DNA of 64,000 nucleotides from Rhodospirillaceae bacterium (lineage in GTDB: Bacteria; Pseudomonadota; Alphaproteobacteria; UBA6615): positions 1 through 64,000 of the forward strand of contig JABJEK010000057.1 of the NCBI GenBank assembly GCA_018702955.1, written 5' to 3'. Numbering within the stretch: position 1 is the first letter of the stretch; each line of letters begins with the position of its first letter. Shown piece by piece: positions 43,156-52,420 of this stretch. Below the pieces are notes generated by a model. That model saw only the letters and a program-made list of their open reading frames with translations. It did no database searches and was not told where the DNA came from. Made by a program: the position numbers and the translations under genes.

Positions 43156-43790
43156 TCGCGCGCCTGAAGGGTGTGCTCGACGAGGTCGGTCTGGACTGGA
43201 TCGTCATCGATGTCGCAGGGGTGGGTTACCAGGTGTTCTGCCCGGCCCGGGTGATTGCCGCGCTACCCGGGGTCGGTGAGCCGTTGTCGCTGCATATCGA
43301 GACCCATGTCCGCGAGGATCATATTCATCTGTTCGGTTTCGCGTCGGCGCGCGAACGTGAGTGCTTCCGGATGCTGACCACCGTCCAAGGCGTCGGCGCC
43401 AAGGTCGGCCTGGGGATCCTGGGCACGCTGTCCGTCGATGATCTGACGACCGCGATCGTGGCCGAGGACAAGGCGCTGCTCACGCGAGCCGATGGCGTCG
43501 GACCGCGGCTGGCGGCGCGCCTGATGACAGAGCTGAAAGACAAGATACTTTCTTTGAACGGCGAGTTCGCGCCGTCTGTTTCAACGGCCGCACCTGCGGT
43601 CGACGTTGCAGATGCTGCGGCGGATGCGGTGGGGGGTTCGGTTTCGACGGATGCCGTCTCGGCGTTGGTCAATCTCGGCTACGGCCGTGCCGAGGCCTAC
43701 AGCGCGGTCAACCGCGCAGCCCAGGCGCTCGGTGATGCGTCCGATCTGGACCACCTCATCCCGGCGGCTCTCAAGGAGTTGAGCCAGTGA
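43152..43790 (+). CDS. ruvA: Holliday junction DNA helicase subunit RuvA
   Basis: Binds the four-way junction as a tetramer and loads RuvB. The 212 residues include an N-terminal OB fold ([28 protein letters not shown]), two helix-hairpin-helix motifs ([16 protein letters not shown] and [21 protein letters not shown]), an Ala/Val-rich linker and a C-terminal RuvB-binding helix domain ([19 protein letters not shown]). It overlaps both neighbours (ATGA, GTGA). Confidence 0.96.
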   Translation: MIARLKGVLDEVGLDWIVIDVAGVGYQVFCPARVIAALPGVGEPLSLHIETHVREDHIHLFGFASARERECFRMLTTVQGVGAKVGLGILGTLSVDDLTTAIVAEDKALLTRADGVGPRLAARLMTELKDKILSLNGEFAPSVSTAAPAVDVADAAADAVGGSVSTDAVSALVNLGYGRAEAYSAVNRAAQALGDASDLDHLIPAALKELSQ

Positions 43791-44896
43791 GCGACGGCGC
43801 CGAAGCCTCACCCGCCGACCGACTTGTTGATCCGGCAGCGCGTGATGACGACCGGGTTGATACGGCGCTGCGCCCGCAAGAGCTGGACGGGTTCATCGGC
43901 CAGGCTGCCGTGCGCGAAAATCTGTCGGTCTTCATTGCCGCCGCAAGGCAGCGTGGCGAAGCCATCGATCATGTGCTTTTTCACGGTCCCCCGGGGCTGG
44001 GCAAGACCACGCTGGCGCGGATTGTGTCCCAGGAGTTGGGAGTCGGATTTCGTGCGACGTCCGGCCCGGTCATCACCAAGGCCGGGGATCTGGCGGCGGT
44101 GCTGACAAATCTGCAGCCGCGTGATGTGTTGTTCGTCGACGAAATTCATCGCCTCAACCCGGCGGTCGAGGAAGTGCTCTATCCCGCCATGGAAGACGGA
44201 GAGCTCGACTTGATTATCGGCGAAGGGCCGGCGGCCCGCTCGGTGCGGATCGAACTGCCACCGTTCACGCTGGTGGGCGCCACCACGCGGCTCGGCCTGC
44301 TGACCACGCCGTTGCGCGAACGCTTCGGCATCAACCTTCGCCTGGAATTCTACTCACCGGAAGACCTGGCGACGATCGTGCGCCGGGCCGCCGCGCTGCT
44401 TGAACTGGACATGAGTGAAGATGGGGCGACGGAGGTTGCCCGTCGCGCCCGGGGTACGCCACGCATCGCCGGGCGCCTGCTGCGCCGGGTGCGGGATTTC
44501 GCACTCGTGGAGAACAGTCTGCCGGTCGACCGGAAAGTGGCCGATCACGCGCTGTCGCGGCTCGATGTTGATGACCGTGGTCTCGATACGATGGACCGGC
44601 GCTACCTGCGGCATATTGCGGAGGTGCATTTTGGCGGCCCGGTCGGGATCGACACACTTGCCGCCGCACTCTCGGAGGAGCGTGACACGCTTGAAGATGT
44701 GGTCGAGCCGTATCTGATTCAACAGGGGTTTATCCAGCGTACGCCCCGGGGCCGGATGCTGACGCCGCGCGCATACGGACATCTGGGGCTTGATGTTCCG
44801 AAGGGTGCCCAAGAGGACCTGTTATCCGGCCATACGGTTGCCACAAATGACCCACAGACTCCGAACCGTGAAGATGACGGGGCGGACGGATCGTGA
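43787..44896 (+). CDS. ruvB: Holliday junction DNA helicase motor RuvB
   Basis: Hexameric AAA+ motor for branch migration. Walker A is [13 protein letters not shown], Walker [13 protein letters not shown], sensor 1 [18 protein letters not shown], and the C-terminal winged helix ends [16 protein letters not shown]. The 369-residue protein carries a 20-residue acidic N-terminal extension and a longer C-terminus than E. coli RuvB. The start is GTG at 43787. Confidence 0.97.
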   Translation: MSDGAEASPADRLVDPAARDDDRVDTALRPQELDGFIGQAAVRENLSVFIAAARQRGEAIDHVLFHGPPGLGKTTLARIVSQELGVGFRATSGPVITKAGDLAAVLTNLQPRDVLFVDEIHRLNPAVEEVLYPAMEDGELDLIIGEGPAARSVRIELPPFTLVGATTRLGLLTTPLRERFGINLRLEFYSPEDLATIVRRAAALLELDMSEDGATEVARRARGTPRIAGRLLRRVRDFALVENSLPVDRKVADHALSRLDVDDRGLDTMDRRYLRHIAEVHFGGPVGIDTLAAALSEERDTLEDVVEPYLIQQGFIQRTPRGRMLTPRAYGHLGLDVPKGAQEDLLSGHTVATNDPQTPNREDDGADGS

Positions 44897-44900
44897 CGCC

Positions 44901-45377
44901 ATGAGCGGACAAGCGGCGGAGCGCGCGAATGTTTCGGGATGGTTTGAGGGTGTCCGCCATGTGTATCCGGTGCGGGTCTATTACGAGGACACGGACGCGG
45001 CCGGCATTGTGTACCACGCCAACTACCTCCGGTTTGCGGAGCGGGCGCGGACGGAGATGATGAGATGTCTGGGGACCGAACACCGGTCGTTGATGCAAAG
45101 CGATGGAGTTGCCTTTGCGGTGCGCAGCCTCGATACGGAGTTTTTTCAGCCCGCGCGGCTGGACGATCCGCTGACGGTCGATACCCGCGTCGACGGAGTG
45201 GGTGGCGCGAGCATGCGCCTGTCGCAAACCGTGATGGGTTGTGTAGAGGAAACCTGGGAGCCGGTCGCGCTGGTGCAGATGGCCGTGCGTCTGGCTTGTA
45301 TCGATGGGGACCTGCGACCGGCGCGATTGCCGCGGGTGGTGCGGGCCGCGTTGTCAGATTTAGTGAAAGACCAATGA
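44901..45377 (+). CDS. ybgC: Tol-Pal-associated acyl-CoA thioesterase YbgC
   Basis: A 158-residue hot-dog thioesterase of the tol-pal cluster; E. coli YbgC acts on short-chain acyl-CoA and contacts phospholipid-synthesis enzymes. The active-site motif is VYYEDTDAAGIVYHANYLRFAERART (Asp about residue 31). The ATG at 44901 is used: upstream extension in the same frame overlaps ruvB. It precedes tolQ by 62 bases. Confidence 0.94.
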   Translation: MSGQAAERANVSGWFEGVRHVYPVRVYYEDTDAAGIVYHANYLRFAERARTEMMRCLGTEHRSLMQSDGVAFAVRSLDTEFFQPARLDDPLTVDTRVDGVGGASMRLSQTVMGCVEETWEPVALVQMAVRLACIDGDLRPARLPRVVRAALSDLVKDQ

Positions 45378-45439
45378 GAGCCGCGCCGGCCTGGACGCGG
45401 TCTCGAACGACAGAACAATAACGAGAGGCATTTCGTTCC

Positions 45440-46171
45440 ATGGAATCCAATATTGTCGAAACGATCGCGGTGACCGGGGGCGCCGGGATTGCAGATTTTT
45501 CGGTCTACGGACTGTTTTTACGCTCCGACATCGTCATCAAGCTGGTCATGATCATCCTGTTCGTGGCCTCGTTCTGGTCGTGGACCATCATCGTCGACAA
45601 GTGGATCAAGCTGCGTCGGCTGTCGGCGGACGCGGCGCGTTTCGAGGAGAATTTCTGGTCCGGTGGTTCGCTGGAAGAGCTCTACGAGCGGCTCGGCAAT
45701 AAGCCGTCAGATCCAATGGCGGCAGTGTTTGCCGCGGCAATGTCCGAATGGCGACGAAGTTCATCGCGTGGGCTGGCGGCGACGGATGCGTTGCGGGCCA
45801 ACCTGCAGGAACGGATCGAGCGGGTAATGGAAGTGTCTCTGACCCGCGAGATGGAACGTATCGAACGCTACATGGTGTTCCTGGCATCGGCCGGTGCAAC
45901 GGCGCCTTTCATCGGATTGTTCGGCACCGTGTGGGGCATCATGAACAGCTTCCAGGCGATCGCCGTGGCGAAGGATACCAATCTTGCGGTTGTCGCGCCG
46001 GGCCTCGCAGAAGCCCTGTTCACCACGGCCATGGGCCTGATCGTCGCGATCCCGTCGGTCGCGGCCTACAACAAATTTAGCTCCGACATGTCCCGCTATT
46101 CGCAGCGGCTCGAGGGGTTTGCCGCGGAATTCAGCGCTATCCTGTCGCGTCAGCTTGAGGAGTCGAAATAA
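45440..46171 (+). CDS. tolQ: Tol-Pal proton channel subunit TolQ
   Basis: Inner-membrane protein, 243 residues, with three membrane helices (about 25-48, 145-165 and 180-205). With TolR it forms the proton-driven motor of Tol-Pal. Family motifs: ASFWSWTIIVDKW in helix 1, ASAGATAPFIGLFGTVWGIMNSF in helix 2 and GLAEALFTTAMGLIVAIPSVAAYN in helix 3. First of tolQ-tolR-tolA-tolB, tightly spaced. Confidence 0.96.
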   Translation: MESNIVETIAVTGGAGIADFSVYGLFLRSDIVIKLVMIILFVASFWSWTIIVDKWIKLRRLSADAARFEENFWSGGSLEELYERLGNKPSDPMAAVFAAAMSEWRRSSSRGLAATDALRANLQERIERVMEVSLTREMERIERYMVFLASAGATAPFIGLFGTVWGIMNSFQAIAVAKDTNLAVVAPGLAEALFTTAMGLIVAIPSVAAYNKFSSDMSRYSQRLEGFAAEFSAILSRQLEESK

Positions 46172-46174
46172 GCC

Positions 46175-46621
46175 ATGGCGCTTAACTCAGACAGTATGCG
46201 GCTACGCCGCCGTTTGCGCGGCGGCCCGATGACCGAAATCAACGTCGCACCCTTCGTCGATGTGATGCTCGTGCTGGTAGTGATCTTCATGATCGCGGCG
46301 CCGCTGCTGACGGTCGGCGTCCCTGTGGACCTGCCGAAAGCCGCCGTGGACCCTCTCAATGAGGATAAGGAACCACTGATCATCACCGTGGATGCAGAAG
46401 GTCGTGTCTATCTGCAGGAATCGGAGATCGAGGAGAACGTCCTCATTCCCCGTCTGGTGGCCGTCTCCGAGGCGAACCCGGATTTGCGTGTCTTCGTGCG
46501 CGGTGATCGGGCGATTAATTATGGCCGCGTGATGGAAGTGATGGGAATGGTCTCCGAGGCGGGCTTCGCGAAAGTCGCGCTGATCGCTGAAGTTCCGATC
46601 CCGAAATCTCAGGATCAATAG
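46175..46621 (+). CDS. tolR: Tol-Pal channel subunit TolR
   Basis: Single-helix inner-membrane protein, 148 residues, partner of TolQ. The ion-carrying Asp is in INVAPFVDVMLVLVVIFMIAAPLLT (about residues 24-48); the periplasmic domain follows with LPKAAVDPLNEDKEPLIITVDAEG. GAGGAG before the ATG; 3 bases after tolQ. Confidence 0.96.
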   Translation: MALNSDSMRLRRRLRGGPMTEINVAPFVDVMLVLVVIFMIAAPLLTVGVPVDLPKAAVDPLNEDKEPLIITVDAEGRVYLQESEIEENVLIPRLVAVSEANPDLRVFVRGDRAINYGRVMEVMGMVSEAGFAKVALIAEVPIPKSQDQ

Positions 46622-46642
46622 CGGAGCTGTTGGCGATCGATC

Positions 46643-47530
46643 ATGCAGCTGAAATGGGCAAATTTCAAAACAGGAGGCGTGTTGTCGGCGGTGGGCCACT
46701 TGTCCATCATCGTCGTCGCCCAGTTTGGATTGCCGTTTCTGTTTACGTCGCCCGAAGTGACCGCGACGGTGATCCCGGTCGAGGTGGTGCGCATCGACGA
46801 TTTAACGCGACCGCCCGCTGCCGCGACACCCGAACCGGACCCCGAACCGACCCGGACAGCATCACCTCAGCCGCCGCCGAAACCGCCGCAGCCGGTCCCC
46901 GAACCGCCGAGGAAGGCGCCGCCCGAAAAGGTTGCAGCACTCCCCGAACCGGCGCCGCCGGCGATCAAGCCCGCACCGCCGAAGGAAAAGACACCCGAGC
47001 CCAAGCCCGAGCCGGTACCGCAGATCGCCAAGGTCCAGCCGAAGGCCAAGCCGAAGCCTCCCGCACCGTCGCGGAGTTTCGACAATATCCTCAAGGACCT
47101 CGCCGCCGACGAGAAACCGGTCGAGACTGCGGAACGCGCGCGCGAGCCGGAGACGGTGCGCGAGAAGGGCAAGGAAGCCCCGCAACAATCGCAAATTGCC
47201 GAGCATGCGGCGATCGCCGAACTCGATTTGCTGCGCCAGCTGATCCGGCAGCAGGTTCAAGCATGCTGGAGCCCGCCGGTTGGCGCACGCGATGCGGAGG
47301 ATCTGATCGTCACGGTGCTCATCCGGCTCGATCCTCAGGGCGCAGTGCGCGAGGCCACGGTGGTTGACGCTCCGCTGATGGGTCTCGATCGTTATTTTCA
47401 GTCGGCCGCCGAGGCCGCCCGTCGTGCCGTGTTGAACGACAGGTGTCAGCCATTTCAGTTGCCGGCTGACAAGTACGAAATCTGGAAAGAGATCCGGTTC
47501 AACTTCGACCCAAGTAAAATGCTGAGCTAG
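46643..47530 (+). CDS. tolA: TolA-like protein
   Basis: A 295-residue inner-membrane protein that bridges to the outer membrane. One N-terminal helix (about residues 12-35), a long Pro/Lys/Glu/Ala linker (about 55-165, with PKP, PEP and EPKP runs) and a C-terminal TonB/TolA-like domain (190-295: LRQLIRQQVQACWSPPVGA and ALNDR-type end). EF-P and ample proline translation would be needed. The sequence of the linker varies freely in this family. Placed between tolR and tolB as usual. Confidence 0.92.
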   Translation: MQLKWANFKTGGVLSAVGHLSIIVVAQFGLPFLFTSPEVTATVIPVEVVRIDDLTRPPAAATPEPDPEPTRTASPQPPPKPPQPVPEPPRKAPPEKVAALPEPAPPAIKPAPPKEKTPEPKPEPVPQIAKVQPKAKPKPPAPSRSFDNILKDLAADEKPVETAERAREPETVREKGKEAPQQSQIAEHAAIAELDLLRQLIRQQVQACWSPPVGARDAEDLIVTVLIRLDPQGAVREATVVDAPLMGLDRYFQSAAEAARRAVLNDRCQPFQLPADKYEIWKEIRFNFDPSKMLS

Positions 47531-47533
47531 CCG

Positions 47534-48886
47534 ATGATGATGACCGCACCCCCTGTCCGCACTCTTTTCGCGGTTCTTGCCGTCCTGCTGTTCACGGCGC
47601 CGCTGACACTTCCAGCGCGGGCCGAGCTGACCGTGGACATCACGCAAGGCAATATCGAGCCACTCCCTATCGCGGTGCCGAACTTTATCGCGTCCGATGA
47701 TGTCGCGCGGCGGTTCAGCATCGATATCGCGCAAGTTATTTCGGACAATCTCGAACGTTCGGGGCTGTTCCGGCCGATCGACAAGCAAGCCTTCATTTCC
47801 CAGCCGCAAAGTCTGGGCGTGAACCCGCGCTTCGCCAATTGGAAGCCTCTGAATGCGCAGGCGCTGGTCGTTGGCGAAGTCAATATCGAGCCCAATGGTG
47901 CGCTGCGAGCCTCATTTCGGCTGTGGGATGTGTTTGCGGAAAACCAGATGACCGGGTTGAGCCTGACGACCACCCAGGCGAACTGGCGCCGCGTGGCACA
48001 TATCATCTCCGACACGATCTATGAGCGGATCACGGGCGAGGCCGGCTATTTCGATACGCGCATCGTCTATATTGCGGAGAATGGCCCGTCCGACCGCCGT
48101 GTGAAACGCTTGTCGATCATGGATCAGGACGGCGCCAATCATCGGTTCCTGACCGACGGAAAAACGCTTGTCCTCACGCCGCGTTTCTCGCCGACCCAGC
48201 AGGAAATCACCTATCTCGCCTACTTCAACGACCAGCCGCGGGTCTATCTGTTCAACATCGATACCGGCGAACAGGAACTGCTGGGTGACTTTCCGGGCAT
48301 GACGTTCGCGCCGCGATTCTCGCCGGATGGTGACAGCGTCATCATGAGCTTCGCGGAGGGCGGGAACTCGGATATCCACGTCATGGATTTGCGCACCCGA
48401 CGCGTGCGCAGGCTGACGGACAATCCGGCGATCGACACCGGTGCCTCTTATGCGCCGGACGGGCGCAAGATCGTTTTTGAATCCGATCGCGGCGGCAGTC
48501 AGCAGCTCTATGTCATGAATTCCGATGGCGGTGGGCAGCAACGAATCAGTTTTGGTGATGGTCGTTACGGGACACCGGTGTGGTCTCCGCGAGGCGATCT
48601 TATCGCCTTCACAAAGATCTTCCGGGGAACGTTCCATATCGGCGTGATGCGGCCCGATGGCAGCGGCGAACGCCTGTTGACCCGAGGATTCCTGGTCGAG
48701 GGGCCGACCTGGGCGCCGAACGGCCGGGTTCTCATGTTCTTTCGCCAGGAAAAAAGCGACGCGCGGGGCCTTGGCGGTACGCCCCGCCTGTTCTCGATCG
48801 ATCTGACGGGCTTTAACGAACGCGAACTGGGGACCCCGGTCGGAGGTTCGGACCCGGCATGGTCTCCAGGGCCTCTCCGCCAATAG
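47534..48886 (+). CDS. tolB: Tol-Pal periplasmic protein TolB
   Basis: A 450-residue periplasmic protein that binds Pal and TolA. A signal peptide ends near TLPARAE (residue about 27). The N-terminal domain (to about 165) is followed by the six-bladed beta-propeller with repeats such as [38 protein letters not shown] and [19 protein letters not shown]. The first of three ATGs is taken as start, 3 bases after tolA. A separate promoter for pal follows. Confidence 0.96.
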   Translation: MMMTAPPVRTLFAVLAVLLFTAPLTLPARAELTVDITQGNIEPLPIAVPNFIASDDVARRFSIDIAQVISDNLERSGLFRPIDKQAFISQPQSLGVNPRFANWKPLNAQALVVGEVNIEPNGALRASFRLWDVFAENQMTGLSLTTTQANWRRVAHIISDTIYERITGEAGYFDTRIVYIAENGPSDRRVKRLSIMDQDGANHRFLTDGKTLVLTPRFSPTQQEITYLAYFNDQPRVYLFNIDTGEQELLGDFPGMTFAPRFSPDGDSVIMSFAEGGNSDIHVMDLRTRRVRRLTDNPAIDTGASYAPDGRKIVFESDRGGSQQLYVMNSDGGGQQRISFGDGRYGTPVWSPRGDLIAFTKIFRGTFHIGVMRPDGSGERLLTRGFLVEGPTWAPNGRVLMFFRQEKSDARGLGGTPRLFSIDLTGFNERELGTPVGGSDPAWSPGPLRQ

Positions 48887-48950
48887 TCTCAGAACGACGA
48901 AAGTGACTGAAAATACTTGTCAATTTGCGTGAATATCCCCGCGCGGAAGC

Positions 48951-48979
48951 TTGATTCCGAAAAAATCGCAACGTATAGT
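48951..48979 (+). promoter_or_regulatory. Sigma-70-like promoter of pal
   Basis: TTGATT, 17-base spacer, TATAGT, 156 bases before the pal ATG, in the 248-base gap after tolB. It would allow pal and cpoB to be expressed apart from tolQRAB. Confidence 0.6.
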
Positions 48980-49134
48980 TCGGCAGTCTGCGGGCATGGC
49001 TTCATTGGGCCTGTCGGCGGTTGCGCAATAATTCTGCACCGATAGGTGTGACGCACGATAACAAGTTGTTCCGTACACCGGAATTTCGCCAAGGGCGGCT
49101 TGGGATCGTGATAATTCGGCTTAAGGAGTCACCC

Positions 49135-49650
49135 ATGCGATTTAATATTCCCGGCCTGGTGGTAGCGGCCTTTGTTCTTGCCGCCTGTTCATCTACGGGC
49201 GACGACAGTGCCAACTCCGGCAGCACCGGCGCATCCAGTGCCAGTTCCGGCGGTAATCAGACGGCCACGGCGCCGACAGGTCCCAAGCCTGGCACCCAAC
49301 AGGACCTTGAGGTCAATATTGGCGACCGCGTCTTCTTCGCTTTCGACAAGTCAAACCTGACGGCCGATTCCCGCACCGTGGTTGAGCGTTGGGCGGCTTG
49401 GCTCAAGACCTACCCCGCGAACAAGGTGGTCATTCAGGGCAACACCGACGAGCGCGGCACCCGTGAATACAACCTGGCGCTCGGTGAGCGTCGCGCAGAT
49501 TCGGCGCGCGACTATCTGGTCTCCCTCGGCGTAGATTCGAACCGGGTGAAGATCGTCAGCTTCGGCAAGGAACGTCCGGCAGTTCCGGGTTCGAACGAAA
49601 GTGCGTGGGCACAGAACCGCCGTGCGGTCGTGGTGATTAACGCCAACTAG
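49135..49650 (+). CDS. pal: Peptidoglycan-associated lipoprotein Pal
   Basis: Outer-membrane lipoprotein, 171 residues, that binds peptidoglycan and TolB. Lipobox LAAC with Cys18; a Ser/Gly/Thr-rich linker to about residue 55; OmpA-like domain with VFFAFDKSNLTADSRTVVERW, QGNTDERGTREYNLALGERRA and QNRRAVVVIN. AAGGAG upstream. A terminator ends it, so cpoB has its own transcript or reads through. Confidence 0.97.
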   Translation: MRFNIPGLVVAAFVLAACSSTGDDSANSGSTGASSASSGGNQTATAPTGPKPGTQQDLEVNIGDRVFFAFDKSNLTADSRTVVERWAAWLKTYPANKVVIQGNTDERGTREYNLALGERRADSARDYLVSLGVDSNRVKIVSFGKERPAVPGSNESAWAQNRRAVVVINAN

Positions 49651-49675
49651 CGTTCAACTATCCGTTTAAAACGAT

Positions 49676-49702
49676 ACGCCCCGGGTGATCCGGGGCGTTT
49701 TC
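49676..49702 (+). terminator. Terminator of pal
   Basis: Nine-pair stem ACGCCCCGG/CCGGGGCGT (49676-49684 with 49690-49698), loop GTGAT, then TTTT. Confidence 0.88.
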
Positions 49703-49849
49703 GTTTGTCCGGATGTTTTTGTTTCCCCGGGTGATTTCGTCTCAACCGGCGCCATGCCATAGTTTCGCCGAAATGGGTGGCGAAAGTTGCCAGGGGCCAA
49801 TGGGCCGCCATTACTCATTCACCAGTCACCATCAACGGACTGCGTTGTC

Positions 49850-50866
49850 ATGTTGAAGCCTCTTCGGATTTATATGCCTGCCGGTCTTGCGCTGCTGCTC
49901 ATGTTGTCGAGCGGCGCAGCGCTGGCCCAGTCGAACGATGTGCGTGGGCTGGCCGATACGGTCTCCCGGCTGGAGCGTCAATTGCAGGCCCTTGAGCGCA
50001 ACGTGTATCGCGGCGCGCCGCCGCCCGCGACGACGTCCCAGGCTTCAGGGCCCGGCGTGTCACCCTCGGCCGCACCGTCGGGGACGGCCTTGTCCAACCT
50101 TCAGGTCACGACCGATGGTCTCGAAGAGCAGTTGCGTCGGCTCACCGGCCAGGTCGAACAGCTCGATTTCCAGGTCCGACAGATGAACCAGCGGATGGAC
50201 CGGCTTGTGTCGGATGTTGATTTCCGGCTCCAGGCCCTCGAGCAGGGGGCCGGAGCCACGACCCCGCTCGGCACGACCCAGCCCGTTGCACCTGCGGCGC
50301 CGCGATCACCGGGTGCGGTAACTGTCGAGTCCGCCGGCGGGGCTGGCGCGCCTCGGGTGTTTGGCACCCTGACCGAGACACAATTGCGAGCTGCGGGTGT
50401 CGAGACGGCCCCGGTTGGCGAGCAGACCGCCAACGCCGACCCGGCCGCGCAGGCGCCGTCGCCAACCGCATTGCCGGCGGGCAGCCCGCGAGATCAGTAC
50501 GACTTTGCCTATAAGTTCCTGCTGCAACGCGATTTTAAAAGTGCCGAGACGGCGCTTAGCGCCTTCGTAGCTGCGAATCCCGAAGATTCTCTGGCTGGCA
50601 ATGCCCAGTACTGGCTGGGTGAGACCTTTTACGTCCGTGGCGACTATCCGACGGCGGCGCGCGCCTTCGCGGAGGGGTTTCAACGCTATCCCGACAGCGC
50701 CAAGGCGCCGGATAATCTTCTGAAACTCGGCATGTCTCTGGCGCAGCTCGATCAGAGTGCTGATGCCTGTATCACCCTCAAGAAATTGCGGGTTGAGTAT
50801 CCTGACGCACCCACCAGCATTGTTCAGCGCGCCGATCGGGAGATCGGCCGGCTGCAGTGCCCGTAG
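49850..50866 (+). CDS. cpoB: Tol-Pal periplasmic protein CpoB (YbgF)
   Basis: A 338-residue periplasmic protein that links Tol-Pal to peptidoglycan synthesis. Signal peptide ends at GAALAQS (about residue 25); a coiled coil (residues 30-50 and 85-125); Ala/Pro-rich linker; C-terminal TPR repeats (about 215-338) with YDFAYKFLLQRDFKSAETALSAF and YWLGETFYVRGDYPTAARAF. The ATG at 49850 was chosen since it gives the signal peptide; its ribosome site is poor. The last 10 bases overlap tilS. Confidence 0.92.
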   Translation: MLKPLRIYMPAGLALLLMLSSGAALAQSNDVRGLADTVSRLERQLQALERNVYRGAPPPATTSQASGPGVSPSAAPSGTALSNLQVTTDGLEEQLRRLTGQVEQLDFQVRQMNQRMDRLVSDVDFRLQALEQGAGATTPLGTTQPVAPAAPRSPGAVTVESAGGAGAPRVFGTLTETQLRAAGVETAPVGEQTANADPAAQAPSPTALPAGSPRDQYDFAYKFLLQRDFKSAETALSAFVAANPEDSLAGNAQYWLGETFYVRGDYPTAARAFAEGFQRYPDSAKAPDNLLKLGMSLAQLDQSADACITLKKLRVEYPDAPTSIVQRADREIGRLQCP

Positions 50867-52257
50867 TCGCCAAACCTGTAATCCCAATTTCGGTGGTGTG
50901 TGCCACCGATGATATCGCTGCGCCGATCAATGCGGATGAATTCGCGGTCTGGATGCAACGCCTGGGTCCGTTCGAGGATCGCCCGCAATTGGCGGTCGGC
51001 GTTTCGGGAGGACGCGACAGTCTGGCGCTCGTCCTGCTGGCCGGCGAATGGGCGGCTGCGCGAGGTGGCCGGGTTACGGCGGTCACGATCGACCACAGCC
51101 TGCGGGCGGCATCTGCGTCGGAAGCGGCGCAAGTATCTGCATGGATGGAGCAGCACGCGATTCCCCACCACACGCGCGCCTGGCAGGATTCTCCCGGGCC
51201 CGGCTTGGAGGGCGTGGATGCAACGGCGGGTGCCAGCGAGGCCGCCGCGCGGTCCGCGCGTTATGCATTGCTCGAAGCATTCTGCAAAGATCAGGAAATC
51301 TTGCACCTGCTCGTCGGGCACCATCGGGAAGACCAGTTGGAAACTCAGGCGATTCGCCGCGCGCGTTCGAGTGGTGCGCTCGGTCGGGCGGGGATGCCGG
51401 CAGTGCGCGAGCTACCTCACGTGCGGGTCTTGCGACCATTTCTCGATATCCCTCGCACGCGCATCACCGAGACCCTGCGCGCGCGCGGACAGATCTGGAT
51501 CGAGGATCCGAGTAATCAGGATACGCGGTTTGCCCGTGCCCGGTTGCGGACGGTTCAGCCAGCCGTTCCTGCCAACGGACTGGACGCGGATATGGCCCGG
51601 GCCCGGGTGGCCGTGGAACGCAGGGTCGCCAGGCTCGCGGCACAGGCCGTCGCCGTTCATCCCGCCGGATTTGCGACGCTCAATCCGGCGTTGCTCGACA
51701 CCGCCGATCGGGAAACGGGTGTCCGACTGATCGCCAATCTGGTGACGTGCATTGGCGGGCGGGCCTATGCCCCACGCGGACCGCGTCTCACCCGGCTGGC
51801 GGACAGGCTGATCGATGGTGGTCTTGGCGGCGGCGCGACCCTTGGTGGCTGTATCGTGCGATCGGATGGCAACGGCATGGTGCGTGTCATGCGCGAACAG
51901 GCGGCGATTGAACCGCCACGCCATGTGACAGGTGCTATCCAGGCCATGTCGTGGGACGGGCGTTTTCAGCTCTTGTTTCCCGCGACAGATGGCGCAGGCA
52001 TGGACTCGGACCCTGACAGGAAAGTTCAACTCGGCGCCGTTGGGTGTTTTTCCGCTCTTGGGGTACCCGCGCACTCGGAATCACCGCGTTATGAAGCGAT
52101 GCCCCACGCGATCCGGATGACATTGCCGGCGATTTACCGCGATGGGTATTTTCATGTTTGTGCGATGCCATTTTCGGCAGAAACGGGCCACGTAGCGGTA
52201 AAAGCCCGGTTTGTGCCGAAAAACCCCGTTGCGGGTGCCGTTTTCGCAACGAGTTGA
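50857..52257 (+). CDS. tilS: tRNA(Ile)-lysidine synthase
   Basis: Modifies C34 of tRNA-Ile(CAU) to lysidine so that it reads AUA. The PP-loop is GVSGGRDSLALVLL (SGGRDS at 50-55), followed by VTIDHSLRAAS and the HHREDQLET motif. The 466-residue length fits the family with the C-terminal domain. The GTG at 50857 lies inside cpoB; later in-frame GTG codons are alternatives, but the N-terminal 45 residues before the PP-loop are poorly conserved in any case. It precedes ftsH as in other alphaproteobacteria. Confidence 0.9.
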   Translation: MPVVAKPVIPISVVCATDDIAAPINADEFAVWMQRLGPFEDRPQLAVGVSGGRDSLALVLLAGEWAAARGGRVTAVTIDHSLRAASASEAAQVSAWMEQHAIPHHTRAWQDSPGPGLEGVDATAGASEAAARSARYALLEAFCKDQEILHLLVGHHREDQLETQAIRRARSSGALGRAGMPAVRELPHVRVLRPFLDIPRTRITETLRARGQIWIEDPSNQDTRFARARLRTVQPAVPANGLDADMARARVAVERRVARLAAQAVAVHPAGFATLNPALLDTADRETGVRLIANLVTCIGGRAYAPRGPRLTRLADRLIDGGLGGGATLGGCIVRSDGNGMVRVMREQAAIEPPRHVTGAIQAMSWDGRFQLLFPATDGAGMDSDPDRKVQLGAVGCFSALGVPAHSESPRYEAMPHAIRMTLPAIYRDGYFHVCAMPFSAETGHVAVKARFVPKNPVAGAVFATS

Positions 52258-52420
52258 TAATCATCACACTCGTATTATCGGGGTGATTTTCGCATTGCCC
52301 TCGGGGACTTGGAGCACCATGTTAGGGCCTGTAAACGTTCCAATGTAATTCGCAGCACTTACGGTCGCCGGTCACGTTCGGCGACGCTGGTCCAGATGGT
52401 CAGTTGATCGGAGAAGGTCT